From Chloroflexota bacterium (GTDB lineage Bacteria; Chloroflexota; Dehalococcoidia; Dehalococcoidales; JAUYDJ01): DNA of 5,868 nucleotides. Below the pieces are notes generated by a model. The model saw only the letters and a program-made list of their open reading frames with translations, was not told the origin of the DNA and searched no databases. Below, piece after piece: positions 1-5,211 of the stretch. The stretch spans positions 1 to 5,868 of the forward strand of contig JAUYDJ010000115.1 in assembly GCA_030690025.1 (NCBI GenBank), written 5' to 3'. How positions within the stretch are numbered: position 1 is the stretch's first letter; each line of letters begins with the position of its first letter. The translations under genes were made by a program, and so were the position numbers.

Positions 1-599
1 GCGGCGGCAAAGTAGTACATGGGGTGATGCCCAATCATAATAGCCACCGGCATCGGTTTATTCATGGCCTGGTATTTCTCGTAAATCAGCCAGCTATGGC
101 GTTCCGGCTGCATCATGATGCCGAGCTTATTATCCCCTTTAATCTGGAGACGGTGAAAAGCCAGGTTGCGCAGCCCGGTGTCCGGGTCTTTGGTGATGAG
201 CAGGCCGGTAGTGATAAACGGGGCTTTATCTTTTTCCCCCTGCACATGCACCGGCAGCTGGGTCAGGCGGACATCCGTGCCTTTTAGCACTACTTCCTTG
301 ACCGGCCCGGAGCGCACTGTTTTGCATTTGGTGACTCCTTTATCCATCAGGCTGGCGAATTTGGCGGTTACTTTCTCCTTTTCGGTCTCGAAGGCAATGC
401 CTACCTGTTTCATACTGGCGGGCGCGGCGCCCAGCACCTTCCACCCCGGGTAACCCTTAATATTCTCAATCAGCTGGGCTTTATCCCTGGAATAGCCCAG
501 AATCGCGCCTATCTCGTCGCGTCCCACCTCGCTGGTGAGATGGTTCAGTTCGCCGGCCACCTCCAGTTGAGCAATCCAGCTGCGCATGTCTTTGACCAT
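1..599 (-). CDS. UbiD-family prenylated-FMN-dependent decarboxylase, N-terminal part (cut by the window edge)
   Basis: My reading of the minus strand gives 199 complete codons from an ATG at 599-597, then runs off the left edge with no stop. UbiD enzymes are cytoplasmic and reversibly (de)carboxylate aromatic or alpha,beta-unsaturated acids with prenylated FMN and a divalent metal. The N-terminus (DMRSWIAQLEVAGEL, residues 4-18) and the ENIKGYPGWKVLG stretch (45-57) are typical of the family. The segment around residues 127-152 (PFITTGLLITKDPDTG, then RNLAFHRLQ) matches the cofactor/metal-binding region; N145 and R150 fit the conserved Asn and Arg that bind metal and prFMN phosphate. The catalytic Glu-Arg-Glu network lies beyond the window, so activity and substrate class cannot be judged. 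GGAGG at 611-607, 7 nt upstream, supports the start. It has its own promoter-like sequence and sits 193 bp downstream of the TRAP permease. Family assignment is firm; substrate is unknown and it need not be ubiquinone-related. Confidence 0.92.
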   Translation of the reverse strand, partial: MVKDMRSWIAQLEVAGELNHLTSEVGRDEIGAILGYSRDKAQLIENIKGYPGWKVLGAAPASMKQVGIAFETEKEKVTAKFASLMDKGVTKCKTVRSGPVKEVVLKGTDVRLTQLPVHVQGEKDKAPFITTGLLITKDPDTGLRNLAFHRLQIKGDNKLGIMMQPERHSWLIYEKYQAMNKPMPVAIMIGHHPMYYFAA

Positions 600-647
600 G
601 ATTTAGCCTCCTTCATTATTCCAGGTCGGCGCAAAAATACTCCTATT

Positions 648-676
648 AGTATAAGAGAGACGGGTAATCTCGTCAA
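648..676 (-). promoter_or_regulatory. Sigma70-like promoter for the ubiD-family gene
   Basis: On the minus strand, TTGACG (676-671) and TATACT (653-648) are separated by exactly 17 nt. Each box matches consensus at 5 of 6 positions. Predicted transcription start is near 641, giving a leader of about 42 nt that contains the GGAGG at 611-607. A 16-bp dyad with 5-bp arms (ATACT 637-641 / AGTAT 648-652) overlaps the -10 box; it is short and AT-rich, so its significance is doubtful. The promoter implies that the decarboxylase can be expressed independently of the TRAP genes upstream. Confidence 0.65.
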
Positions 677-721
677 TGAGGCGATGGGATGGTTAGATCC
701 TGTCCGTGGTGAGGGAAACGT

Positions 722-743
722 GGAGGGACGTCCGTAGTCCTCC
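722..743 (-). other. Second, imperfect hairpin between the TRAP permease and ubiD genes
   Basis: A stem of 7 bp with one bulged C can form (minus-strand arms GGAGGAC and GTCCCTCC, loop of 7 nt), about 20 nt beyond the perfect hairpin at 764-789. No T run follows. It could act with the first hairpin as a compound 3' end for the TRAP transcript, but it is weak enough to be chance. Confidence 0.25.
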
Positions 744-763
744 TGCTAAATGGGGAGGGGCTG

Positions 764-789
764 GAGAGGGGGGCTAGGTCCCCCCTCTC
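764..789 (-). terminator. GC-rich hairpin just after the TRAP permease stop, candidate transcript 3' end
   Basis: A perfect 10-bp inverted repeat (GAGAGGGGGG 764-773, CCCCCCTCTC 780-789) encloses a 6-nt loop. It begins 3 nt beyond the dctQM stop codon at 793-795. No T tract follows on either strand, so it is not a classical intrinsic terminator. It may be a pause/termination site that needs a factor, or a 3'-end-stabilising structure. The hairpin is plainly visible in the sequence; the role is inferred from position. Confidence 0.5.
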
Positions 790-792
790 TTA

Positions 793-2694
793 CTATCCTT
801 TCATCAGCGTGGGCAAGAAGATGGCAATCTGGGGGAAGGCCATCAGCAGCACTGCTACGGCAACCAGGGCAAAGATAAATGGTGCTACCCCCCGGTAGAT
901 GGTGTTCATGGGCACATCTTTAGCCACGCCGGCAACAGCGAAAACGTCTATAGCTACCGGCGGTGTCAGTGCCCCAATCTCGGTCATGAGCACCATCATC
1001 ACCCCAAACCAGATGGGGTCGTAGCCCATGGCGATGACAGCCGGGAAAACTATGGGCACGATGAGTATCATGACCGGATAGGAAGGCATGACACAGCCGA
1101 GCACCAGGAAGATGAGGATGATAAGACTCATCACCATCAGGGAAGGCAGTCCCGACCCGGTGATATAGTCCGCCTTGATGAAGGGGAGCCGGCTCAGGGC
1201 AACGAATTTGGCGAAGATAGTAGCGCCGATAAACAAAAGAAAGACCATACCGCTAACGGTGATGGTGGAGCGGAGCGCTTTGAGGAAATTGGGCATGGTA
1301 AAGCGCCTCATCACTGCACCAATCACCAGTGCCCCGAGGGCACCCATGCCGCCGGCTTCAATGGCGGTAAAGATGCCAGTGTATATGCCACCCATGACAA
1401 ACAGGAACAGCACGAGAATCGCCCAGACGAGCTTGAGTGATGCCAGCTTCTCCCTGGCGCTTGACTTGGGACCGGGCGGGCCCATCTGTGGATTGCGCCA
1501 GCAGCGCAGGGTGATGGTGGCGATGAAGAACGCGGTTATCAATACCCCCGGCACAATGCCGGCGATGAAAAGCCGACCGATTGACTGCTGCGTGAGAATC
1601 CCGTAGATAACAAAGGCAATGCTGGGCGGTATCATGGTGCCAATGATGCCCCCGGCGGCACAGCAGCCGGTGGCCAGGCCTGGTTCGTACTTGTACCGCT
1701 TCATCTCCGGCAGGGCTACCGTAGCCATGGTAACCGCCGTGGCTACGGTGGAACCGCATATGGAGGCAAAGCCAGCGCAGGCACCAATCGTAGCTGAAGC
1801 TAAGCCGCCCGGCAACCGTGCCAGCCACCGGTGGGCAGCGGCGTAAAGGTCCTGGCCCAGGCCAAAGACGAAGACCAGCTCGCCCATGAGCACGAAGAGC
1901 GGGATGATGGACATGTTATACTCGCTACCCTCGGTGAAGGGCACCTGCCCGAAGGGGATAATGGCAAAACCAATCCCCTGGAGAAGACCCAGGCCAATAA
2001 AGCCCAGCCCGGCCAGGGCAAAACCCACCGGCATGTTGGTCAGCAGCACCGGCAGAATAACTACCAGGCCGATAATGCCGGCGGTCATCGGGTCTACCCT
2101 CCAGGGCAGCAGGGGCACGGCTAACACGGCGCTCACCAGCAGGGTGAGCAACCCGCCGGCAATAAGTCCAACCTGCAGGTTGCGCTGCTTACTTGCTATT
2201 ACCTCGCTGGTAGCCTCGAAGAAGTCAGCCAGCACTACCAGTAACCAGACAGTACACGCCAGGGCCAGCACCAGGTAGAACGGCGTGATGGGGATAAAGA
2301 AGGCCACAGTCGTTTCCGCCGTAGCCCGTCCGGCACGCAGCACTGACTGCCAGATTACCAGTACGAGGAGGATGGCAATAAGAAAGCTGCTGATACTGTC
2401 GATGACTCGCCGTATCCCCGGCTTAAGGAAGCTGTAGACTATATCTACCCCGATGTGGCCTTTTTTGACCTGGGTATAGGCCATCCCGGTGAACACGGCA
2501 ACCACGAGGGTAAGTTCGACGACCTCCTCGGCGCCCTCAATGGGAGCGCTAAAGACGTAGCGCATGATGGAGTCCAGCGCCATCAGAATCATCAAAGCTA
2601 CGTACCCCGCCATGCTGACCAGGCTGGTCCCATTGGCCATGGATGTAGTCAGGTTCTTAAACCTGGCTATGAAACCAGTTTTGTTATCTGACAT
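793..2694 (-). CDS. dctQM: TRAP transporter fused small and large permease subunits (DctQM)
   Basis: This 633-residue membrane protein would carry a carboxylate substrate across the cytoplasmic membrane with Na+ or H+, receiving it from the binding protein encoded just upstream. Residues about 20-160 form the DctQ part: four hydrophobic segments (about 23-45, 58-75, 98-118, 133-156) with the EEVVE and KKGHIGVDIVY motifs typical of DctQ. An extra hydrophobic segment at about 174-195 links to the DctM part, about 200-633, which has DctM's usual length of roughly 430 residues. DctM hallmarks are GFASICGST (308-316), GTMIPPSIAFVIYG (352-365), LFIAGIVPG (375-383), YTGIFTAIEAGG (438-449) and EIGALTPPVAIDVF (572-585). 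The ATG at 2694 lies 13 nt after the binding-protein stop; its likely SD, GAGGG (2709-2705, 10-nt spacing), overlaps that stop, so translation is probably coupled. Fused QM permeases are a known TRAP variant. Substrate cannot be deduced from this subunit. Confidence 0.96.
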   Translation of the reverse strand: MSDNKTGFIARFKNLTTSMANGTSLVSMAGYVALMILMALDSIMRYVFSAPIEGAEEVVELTLVVAVFTGMAYTQVKKGHIGVDIVYSFLKPGIRRVIDSISSFLIAILLVLVIWQSVLRAGRATAETTVAFFIPITPFYLVLALACTVWLLVVLADFFEATSEVIASKQRNLQVGLIAGGLLTLLVSAVLAVPLLPWRVDPMTAGIIGLVVILPVLLTNMPVGFALAGLGFIGLGLLQGIGFAIIPFGQVPFTEGSEYNMSIIPLFVLMGELVFVFGLGQDLYAAAHRWLARLPGGLASATIGACAGFASICGSTVATAVTMATVALPEMKRYKYEPGLATGCCAAGGIIGTMIPPSIAFVIYGILTQQSIGRLFIAGIVPGVLITAFFIATITLRCWRNPQMGPPGPKSSAREKLASLKLVWAILVLFLFVMGGIYTGIFTAIEAGGMGALGALVIGAVMRRFTMPNFLKALRSTITVSGMVFLLFIGATIFAKFVALSRLPFIKADYITGSGLPSLMVMSLIILIFLVLGCVMPSYPVMILIVPIVFPAVIAMGYDPIWFGVMMVLMTEIGALTPPVAIDVFAVAGVAKDVPMNTIYRGVAPFIFALVAVAVLLMAFPQIAIFLPTLMKG

Positions 2695-2707
2695 TTTCTG
2701 TCAGCCC

Positions 2708-3760
2708 TCATTTCTTAGCGTAGAAGGTAAAGCGCTCTTTCACGAAGTCAACAATCGCGGTCCCGGGCAGTTTCTGGGCATTCATGTCGGCGGCCCACTT
2801 GGCCGGGACACCGGCAGTCGCCTGCATCCATCTCTGGTACTCGTCCGGGGCGAGGGTTATTTTCTGAACGCCCTGCTTGGCCTGCTCGGCCTCCATGCGG
2901 CCATCGTATTCGCCGAGCATTTCGGCGAACTGTTTGGCCAGGACGTCACCGGTGGCTGAATCTATGGCCTTTTGAATATCTTTGGACAGACCGTTGTAGA
3001 CATTAAGGTTCATGCCGCCCCAGTTAGCCATGCCGCCCAGATTAAACTCGGTAGCGTACTTGCAGACCTCGTAGTATTTCATGGGGACGATACCGATTGG
3101 GTTGGCCACAAAAGCATCTATGGTCTTCTTTTCCATGGCTTCATAGATGGACGGCCAGGATACGTTTACCGGGGTGCCGCCGAGCGCAGCCATAGCATCA
3201 AAGCCGGGACCGGGATATGACCGTATCTTCATGCCCTTGAGGTCAGCCATGGTCTTAATTGGTTTGTTGCTGTAGATATAAGGACCGGGTAGTGACCACA
3301 GCCAGAACAGCTTGATGCCGGCTGATTCGGCCTGGACCTCGGGGAATTTCCTGTAGAGGTCCCATATGGCCATGGTGATAATGTACGGAGTAGAACGACC
3401 GATACCGGGTATGGTGACCGCTTCAGTCAGCTTGAAACGGTTGGGGGTATAGAGCGTGTTAGAATCGCCCATTTCAACGGAACCCTTTAAGACCGAGTCA
3501 AATATGTCCTTAGCAGCAATCAGGCTTGCCGCCGGGTAGGAAGTTATTCTGACCTGGCGGTTGGTATCCGCTTCAATCTTTCTCTGGAAGGGTATCACTA
3601 CCTTGGTGTAGCGCTCGTGAGTCGGGGTCTCATCGGTAGCATATCTGAACTCCAGGAGACCAGTTGGCGCGGGTTTAGCGCAGCCGGCCAGGAAAGACAC
3701 CAGCAGCGTGCCAGTCAGTAAAACAACTCCTAGAATCGCCAGAAACCTACTTTTTTTCAC
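2708..3760 (-). CDS. dctP: TRAP transporter solute-binding lipoprotein, DctP family
   Basis: A 350-residue extracytoplasmic binding protein that captures the substrate and delivers it to the DctQM permease encoded 13 nt downstream. The N-terminus is a lipoprotein signal: basic MKKSR, a hydrophobic core at 6-25, and lipobox LAGC with lipidated Cys27. It would therefore be membrane-tethered rather than free in a periplasm. DctP-family features include FRYATDETPTHERY (38-51), SYPAASLIAAKDIFDSV (74-90) and DLKGMKIRSYPGPGFDAMA (173-191). Arg180 in the KIR motif fits the conserved Arg that salt-bridges the substrate carboxylate in SiaP/DctP proteins, so the ligand is probably an organic acid. The start is GTG at 3760-3758, supported by AAGGAGG (3773-3767) 6 nt upstream. 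It is the first gene of a two-gene TRAP unit, preceded by an intrinsic terminator and a promoter that may regulate it by read-through. I cannot name the ligand from sequence alone. Confidence 0.95.
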   Translation of the reverse strand: MKKSRFLAILGVVLLTGTLLVSFLAGCAKPAPTGLLEFRYATDETPTHERYTKVVIPFQRKIEADTNRQVRITSYPAASLIAAKDIFDSVLKGSVEMGDSNTLYTPNRFKLTEAVTIPGIGRSTPYIITMAIWDLYRKFPEVQAESAGIKLFWLWSLPGPYIYSNKPIKTMADLKGMKIRSYPGPGFDAMAALGGTPVNVSWPSIYEAMEKKTIDAFVANPIGIVPMKYYEVCKYATEFNLGGMANWGGMNLNVYNGLSKDIQKAIDSATGDVLAKQFAEMLGEYDGRMEAEQAKQGVQKITLAPDEYQRWMQATAGVPAKWAADMNAQKLPGTAIVDFVKERFTFYAKK

Positions 3761-3843
3761 TGTTTTCCTCCTTACAGTTTTAGCCTACCGGTATTTGGGA
3801 CATGACACTACATATGCACCCTCCATTTTTGCCGGCAGTGTGC

Positions 3844-3891
3844 AAAAACAAAAAGGCTCAGAAGTTGCCAAAAACCGGAGACTTCTGAGCC
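3844..3891 (-). terminator. Intrinsic terminator upstream of the TRAP genes, possibly an attenuator
   Basis: A perfect 11-bp inverted repeat (minus-strand GGCTCAGAAGT 3891-3881, ACTTCTGAGCC 3865-3855) with a 15-nt loop is followed directly on the minus strand by TTTTTGTTTTT (3854-3844). This is a textbook rho-independent terminator and works only in the minus direction. It lies 140 nt past the amidohydrolase stop and 83 nt before the dctP start. It may simply end the amidohydrolase transcript, but a strong promoter sits between that gene and the terminator, so it may instead control read-through into dctP-dctQM. Confidence 0.93.
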
Positions 3892-3950
3892 ATCCAGCGC
3901 CAGTTCGCTAACCTTATTGCAGAAGGACCGCACCAATCTTATCCGTCCTT
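3882..3950 (-). promoter_or_regulatory. Candidate antiterminator/anti-antiterminator segment of the dctP leader
   Basis: On the minus strand, AAGGAC (3950-3945) can pair with GTCCTT (3928-3923). The overlapping CTTCTG (3925-3920) can instead pair with CAGAAG (3887-3882), which is the core of the terminator's 5' arm. The two pairings exclude each other, and the second excludes the terminator hairpin. The helices are only 6 bp, far weaker than the 11-bp terminator, and I recognise no known riboswitch or T-box consensus, so this is a hypothesis. Confidence 0.25.
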
Positions 3951-3971
3951 TCCCAACCGCGACCGGGTAAT

Positions 3972-3987
3972 GAAACTACGTGGTTTC
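3972..3987. promoter_or_regulatory. Operator-like palindrome at the predicted start of the dctP leader transcript
   Basis: GAAACTACGTGGTTTC is symmetrical at 14 of 16 positions (pattern GAAAC-N-ACGT-N-GTTTC). It starts 2 bp downstream of the -10 box at 3995-3990 and covers the predicted transcription start near 3983. Its size, symmetry and placement fit a dimeric repressor site. No regulator gene is in the window, so the cognate protein is unknown. Confidence 0.45.
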
Positions 3988-3989
3988 CC

Positions 3990-4019
3990 ATTCTAAACAC
4001 AAACCGGTAAAGTTGTCAA
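3990..4019 (-). promoter_or_regulatory. Sigma70-like promoter facing the TRAP genes
   Basis: On the minus strand, a perfect TTGACA (4019-4014) and TAGAAT (3995-3990, 5 of 6) are separated by 18 nt. It begins 12 bp after the amidohydrolase stop codon. A transcript starting near 3983 would have a leader of about 220 nt before the dctP GTG and would meet the intrinsic terminator after roughly 90 nt. I see no comparably good promoter in the 70 nt between the terminator and the dctP ribosome binding site. Confidence 0.7.
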
Positions 4020-4031
4020 CCAGAAATTCGG

Positions 4032-5063
4032 CTACAGCTTAAACAGCTTTTCGGCGTTACCGTGGCAGATTTTCTCCTTATCTTTGTCACAAATGGGCAA
4101 CCGGTCCATCCATTCTGCCACGCGCTTATTGTTGGCAAACGGCCAATCGGTGCCGAAGAGAATATTATCCGCGCCGAGAGCCATATAGGTGCACAGGAAG
4201 GCCGGCTCAAAGAAGTGGCCGCTGGTAGTTACCACGAAGTTGTCCTTTAGATAGTCGGTAGGCTTGCGCTTACATTTTGGCCCCAGCCTGCCGGCTGGCG
4301 GCGGCTCCAGCCAGCCCAGGTTCAGGCGGTCCATCCAGAAAGTTAATGATTCGCCGAGGTGCCCCAGGATAATCTTGAGTTCGGGGTATTTGTCAAAGAT
4401 GCCGCTGCACATCAGGCGCATTATGCTCAGCAGTGTCTCCGCGCCGTAGCCCAGGCTCGGTCCGAGCAGGGCATCCCCGTAAGCGCCGTAGGCTTTCTGG
4501 ATGGAAAGTGATGGTATCATGGGATGGATGTTTATGGGCACACCCAGCTTGGCCGCCCGCTCGAAGACGACCCAGAATTTGTGGTCGTCGAGGTATTCTC
4601 CGCGGACGTTGGTGCCTATTTTCCCGCCTTTGAAACCAAGTTCCTTGACGGCTCTTTCCAGCTCGTGGGCGGCGCTGTTGGGATCCTGGGGTGCCAGGGT
4701 AGCCAGTGCGATAAACCGGCCGGGGTATTTCTTGAGTACCTGGGCAACCTGGTCATTGGTCTTTTGGGCCAGGGCCAGGGCTTGCGGAGTATCGAATAGC
4801 TCGACTCCGGGGTCATTTATGGAGAGGACCTGCACGTCGATACCGCCCTCGTCCATTTCCTTGACCCTTATGGTGCCCAGGTCGAGGAGCCTCTCGCTGA
4901 CGGCGGGGCGCTTGGGGCGGACGAGCTCCGGGCTGTACCATATCCGGTCTATTTTCTGGTCTTTTTCATCAACCGTCTCCAGCCGGGGATACTCTTTTCG
5001 ACTGCGGAAATACTCATTGTACTCTTCGGTATAAAAATGGGCTTCCAGGTCAATCTTTTTCAT
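4032..5063 (-). CDS. Amidohydrolase-2 (ACMSD / gamma-resorcylate decarboxylase-like) metal-dependent enzyme
   Basis: A 343-residue cytoplasmic TIM-barrel enzyme of the amidohydrolase-2 family, whose characterised members non-oxidatively decarboxylate hydroxybenzoates or aminocarboxymuconate semialdehyde, while others hydrolyse lactones. The expected metal ligands are visible: E7 and H9 in the LEAHF motif, H180 in INIHP, and D306 in GTDWPF. H235 in ILGHLGES fits the catalytic His, and R246, 11 residues later, has the same offset as the Arg thought to contact the substrate carboxylate in gamma-resorcylate decarboxylases. Other family landmarks are MDEGGIDVQVLSIN (70-83) and LGFKGGKIGTNVRGEYLDD (142-160). 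The ATG at 5063 has AGGAG (5072-5068) 4 nt upstream. It is divergent from the plus-strand unknown gene and followed by the TRAP genes. No residue is obviously missing. Decarboxylase is more likely than hydrolase given the metal set and the carboxylate transporter, but the substrate is open. Confidence 0.88.
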   Translation of the reverse strand: MKKIDLEAHFYTEEYNEYFRSRKEYPRLETVDEKDQKIDRIWYSPELVRPKRPAVSERLLDLGTIRVKEMDEGGIDVQVLSINDPGVELFDTPQALALAQKTNDQVAQVLKKYPGRFIALATLAPQDPNSAAHELERAVKELGFKGGKIGTNVRGEYLDDHKFWVVFERAAKLGVPINIHPMIPSLSIQKAYGAYGDALLGPSLGYGAETLLSIMRLMCSGIFDKYPELKIILGHLGESLTFWMDRLNLGWLEPPPAGRLGPKCKRKPTDYLKDNFVVTTSGHFFEPAFLCTYMALGADNILFGTDWPFANNKRVAEWMDRLPICDKDKEKICHGNAEKLFKL

Positions 5064-5078
5064 TTGACTCCTCTCTAA

Positions 5079-5095
5079 TCGACAGCCAATGTCGA
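5079..5095. promoter_or_regulatory. Perfect dyad at the predicted start of the amidohydrolase transcript
   Basis: TCGACA (5079-5084) and TGTCGA (5090-5095) form perfect 6-bp arms around GCCAA. Its right end is 6 bp from the -10 box at 5107-5102, so it covers about +1 to +17 of the amidohydrolase transcript, and it ends 3 bp before the SD region. This is a typical repressor position; as RNA it would also form a small 5'-leader hairpin. Confidence 0.45.
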
Positions 5096-5101
5096 ATGAA
5101 A

Positions 5102-5131
5102 AGGATAAACTATTCTTTGCGAGATTGTCAA
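5102..5131 (-). promoter_or_regulatory. Sigma70-like promoter for the amidohydrolase gene
   Basis: On the minus strand, a perfect TTGACA (5131-5126) and TATCCT (5107-5102, 4 of 6) are separated by 18 nt. Predicted start is near 5095, giving a leader of about 32 nt. It is back-to-back with the plus-strand promoter; the two -35 boxes are 12 bp apart. Confidence 0.65.
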
Positions 5132-5149
5132 GCCTTACTACCCTTGACA
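5126..5149. repeat. Mirrored -35 boxes forming a 7-bp-arm inverted repeat
   Basis: TGTCAAG (5126-5132) and CTTGACA (5143-5149) are perfect complements separated by 10 bp. Each arm holds the TTGACA of one of the two divergent promoters. The symmetry may be only a consequence of two consensus -35 boxes facing apart, although the extra matching base and the short distance also fit a shared regulator site. Confidence 0.5.
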
Positions 5150-5172
5150 GAGTCGGGCCAGCCGACTAAAGT
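5144..5172 (+). promoter_or_regulatory. Sigma70-like promoter for the plus-strand unknown gene
   Basis: A perfect TTGACA (5144-5149) and TAAAGT (5167-5172, 4 of 6) are separated by 17 nt. Predicted start is near 5179, about 32 nt before the TTG start codon. The spacer is almost filled by the dyad at 5151-5167. Confidence 0.6.
5151..5167. promoter_or_regulatory. Perfect dyad inside the spacer of the plus-strand promoter
   Basis: AGTCGG (5151-5156) and CCGACT (5162-5167) form perfect 6-bp arms around GCCAG, between the -35 and -10 boxes. This is a classical place for a repressor or spacer-remodelling activator. Its arm length and 5-nt centre (GCCAG versus GCCAA) resemble the dyad at 5079-5095, although the arm sequences differ. 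Confidence 0.45.
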
Positions 5173-5200
5173 AGATACCAAAACCAGAGAAATGTCTCCG

Positions 5201-5206
5201 AGGAGG
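5201..5206 (+). promoter_or_regulatory. Ribosome binding site that decides a TTG start
   Basis: AGGAGG at 5201-5206 lies 5 nt before TTG at 5212-5214. The reading frame is open upstream only back to a TAA at 5167-5169, and that stretch has no in-frame ATG, GTG or TTG. The TTG is therefore the only sensible start for the plus-strand gene. Confidence 0.8.
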
Positions 5207-5211
5207 TAACC

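Noticed and set aside
24..453. Two overlapping plus-strand open frames of 87 and 95 codons
   Set aside because: They lie antisense to the UbiD-family gene, whose protein matches a known family throughout. Their translations show no domain-like character and they lack convincing ribosome binding sites.
1358..2124. Overlapping frames on both strands within the TRAP permease gene
   Set aside because: The DctM motifs run continuously through this region in the permease frame, leaving no room for a frameshift or an embedded gene.
3708..3911. Plus-strand open frame of 67 codons with a hydrophobic N-terminal part
   Set aside because: The hydrophobic run comes from reading the dctP signal-peptide DNA backwards, and the frame runs through the terminator hairpin. 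There is no SD or promoter for it.
3800..3934. Possible leader peptides in the dctP leader: a GTG-started frame across the terminator, and an 11-residue ATG frame inside the hairpin
   Set aside because: Neither has a well-placed SD, and neither shows a run of one amino acid's codons as in classical attenuator peptides. Both can arise by chance.
4501..5034. Plus-strand open frame of 177 codons
   Set aside because: It is fully antisense to the amidohydrolase. The translation is rich in Ser, Arg and Leu, with no motif, as expected of a shadow of a GC-biased gene.
5192..5209. Five-codon ATG frame whose stop overlaps the SD region of the plus-strand gene
   Set aside because: No SD precedes it. 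Its AGG AGG codons are simply the SD of the real gene read in frame, so I treat it as coincidence.
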